Origin: Rhabdophis nuchalis | Lineage: Eukaryota > Chordata > Lepidosauria > Squamata > Natricidae | NCBI GenBank assembly: GCA_039707465.1 | Contig: CM077643.1 | Coordinates: 44,396,605 to 44,460,604, forward strand | Direction: 5' to 3' | Length of the DNA stretch: 64,000 nt | In this document: one piece after another, positions 62,560-64,000 of the stretch | Layout: every line of letters begins with the position of its first letter | Numbering within the stretch: position 1 is the first letter of the stretch | Position numbers and translations under genes: made by a program | The notes under the pieces: model-generated | Databases searched by the model: none | What the model was told of the DNA's origin: nothing | Seen by the model: only the letters and a program-made list of their open reading frames with translations

Positions 62560-63560
62560 GGAGTTATCAAGAATAAATCACGCCATCAACATTATCTTTT
62601 TTTTTTTTGATACAGCAAGGAGCTGTAGCTGACCACAGGGAAGCAGTGGACATAGTATATTCGATTTCCAAAATAGTTCAACAAAGTCCCTCATGAAATT
62701 CTAGCAAAGATGACAAAAAGAGAGCAGAACTATACTACCATTTGATCACTAGACGCTGGTTCAATAATGATAGACAAAAAGGGCATATGAATGGTTCCAT
62801 GTCAAAATAAAAGGAAGTATTCAGTGATATAGGTCCTGTACAGTGCAACGTAGTTAAAAATGATTTGGATGAATATTAGGAAATCATCACATTTGCTAGC
62901 AACACAAATATAGGGGGATAGCAAACACCTCAAATGACTGTATCAAGATTCAGGAAGAACTTCACAAACAAGAACAATGGAGAGTAGCCAGCAAGATGTA
63001 AATGTAAAATCCTACATCAAAGTAAGAAAACTCAAAGCATGAGTATAGGATGGGTGGACCAGAGTGGACATCGAAAGGGATCTTGGTTTCTTGGTAGATT
63101 ACACACCCGGACATGAGCCAACAGCAATACACAGCTGCAAAGAAACAAATATAATCTTTGGCTGCATCAACAAAAATACAGTACATTGTCAAGATCACGA
63201 ATATCATTTGTTCTTTTCTAGAATATTGTATCCATTTCTGGGCACTGCACTTTAGGAATGGAAGGAGTGTATTCAGAAGACAATAACTAAGACAAATAAG
63301 TAGCTGAAAGGAAAAACCTATATGGAATAAAGATATTAGGCACATTTAGCCTAAGAAAGAGAAGACTAAAGAAAGAATTGATAGCTATATTCAAATATCT
63401 GAAGGACTATAGTATCGCATAAAAAGACAGAATTATTCAGTTGTTCCAGAAAACAGAGACAGGATAATTGAATGATAATACTTGATTCAAGTACTGGACA
63501 AAGGGAGACAAAATGATCTCCGAAGTATCTTCTAATTCTTACATTCTATAATTGTGAATG
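62560..63560 (+). pseudogene. old CR1-type LINE remnant
   Basis: Scattered CR1 text: gttcaacaaagtccctcatg, aggatctt-like ggatcttggtttcttggt, tccatttctgggcactgcac, and the 3' end acttgattcaagtactggac. Frames are broken throughout. Confidence 0.6.
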
Positions 63561-64000
63561 ATTTTATAACTTGCAGCTCACCTGACCATCTGATTTTTTC
63601 CAAATTTTGCCACATCTCAACTTTTCCCTATATAAAATATGCGCAAGGGATTGGATTGCTGAAGGTTGGTGAGGAGGCCTAATGGCACCTGCTGAAAGAC
63701 ACCCCCTCTCAGTCTGTTTTCTTCTGCACAGCAAGCCCACACACATTTCCATACGCTTAATATATATTTTTAGATACTTGGTATAGGTTTTAAATTTTTT
63801 ATTTGGCTTTTTTGCTTTGATGAGGTTTCTATTTTTCATTCCATTTAGTTCCTTTTAACATTAACTGTTTAGTATTTCATTGCTTATTTACCTTTTTGTT
63901 TATGTTTGTATTCTTTGTTAGCATTTTTCAAAGCAGTTGTCTGAGTCTATTGTATATTACATGAAAAATCTGGAGGAAATGTGTGCAGAATAAGGAAGTC
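63561..64000. other. end of window, nothing recognised
   Basis: AT-rich intronic sequence; no exon or named repeat seen. Confidence 0.45.

Larger units (their letters stand above)
57989..64000 (-). other. PSMC6: PSMC6 intron 1 (runs off the window)
   Basis: At least 6 kb. No CpG island or exon encoding the expected MADPR...ALQDYRKKL-like start was found, so exon 1 and the promoter lie to the right of the window. The intron is filled with mobile elements listed separately. 60530-61490 holds nothing recognisable. Confidence 0.75.

Overview
The window is vertebrate nuclear DNA, most likely from a squamate and probably a snake. It is AT-rich, its genes are split by GT-AG introns, and three housekeeping genes lie in the order and relative orientation known for the tetrapod (human 14q22) block PSMC6-STYX-GNPNAT1. 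The mobile elements are squamate-like: L2-clade LINEs with microsatellite tails, CR1 3' ends, (AATAG)n microsatellites, tRNA-derived SINEs, Penelope-like remnants, hAT-type MITEs and a non-autonomous Helitron. The snake assignment rests on this repeat profile and is an inference.

Layout. 0-8.4 kb is repeat-rich intergenic DNA (a putative LTR, hAT MITEs, and an ORF1-only L1-like retrotransposon on the minus strand). 8.4-13.7 kb holds GNPNAT1 on the plus strand: a CpG-island promoter, a non-coding first exon and five coding exons for 190 residues. 13.7-16.8 kb is the convergent intergenic region. 16.8-36.6 kb holds STYX on the minus strand: eleven coding exons for 218 residues, transcribed from a CpG island at 36.3-37.3 kb. 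The STYX intron between coding exons 8 and 9 carries a near-complete L2-type LINE with an uninterrupted 1094-residue endonuclease/reverse transcriptase ORF. 37.3-47.5 kb is intergenic: an L2 fragment followed by a 277-bp-arm, >99% identical palindrome, a second ORF1-only L1-like element with a 17-bp target-site duplication, and a Penelope-like remnant. 48.1-58.0 kb holds PSMC6 on the minus strand, exons 2-14, encoding residues 30-389 of the 389-residue family length; exon 1 is not in the window, so intron 1 runs off the right end. That intron contains L2 elements nested in opposite orientation and old CR1 and SINE copies.

Gene functions. GNPNAT1 makes N-acetylglucosamine-6-phosphate for UDP-GlcNAc synthesis. 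STYX is a catalytically dead dual-specificity phosphatase; Gly120 replaces the nucleophilic cysteine. PSMC6 is Rpt4, an AAA+ ATPase of the 26S proteasome base. They are neighbours by conserved synteny, with no evidence here of a shared pathway.

The most unusual items are the two full-length, ORF1-intact, ORF2-less L1-like elements (structurally like mammalian HAL1), the near-perfect long palindrome, the L2 with an intact ORF, and the repeats packed directly against a PSMC6 splice donor. All exon boundaries were read by hand from splice consensus, reading-frame continuity and remembered family sequence; no database search was run.
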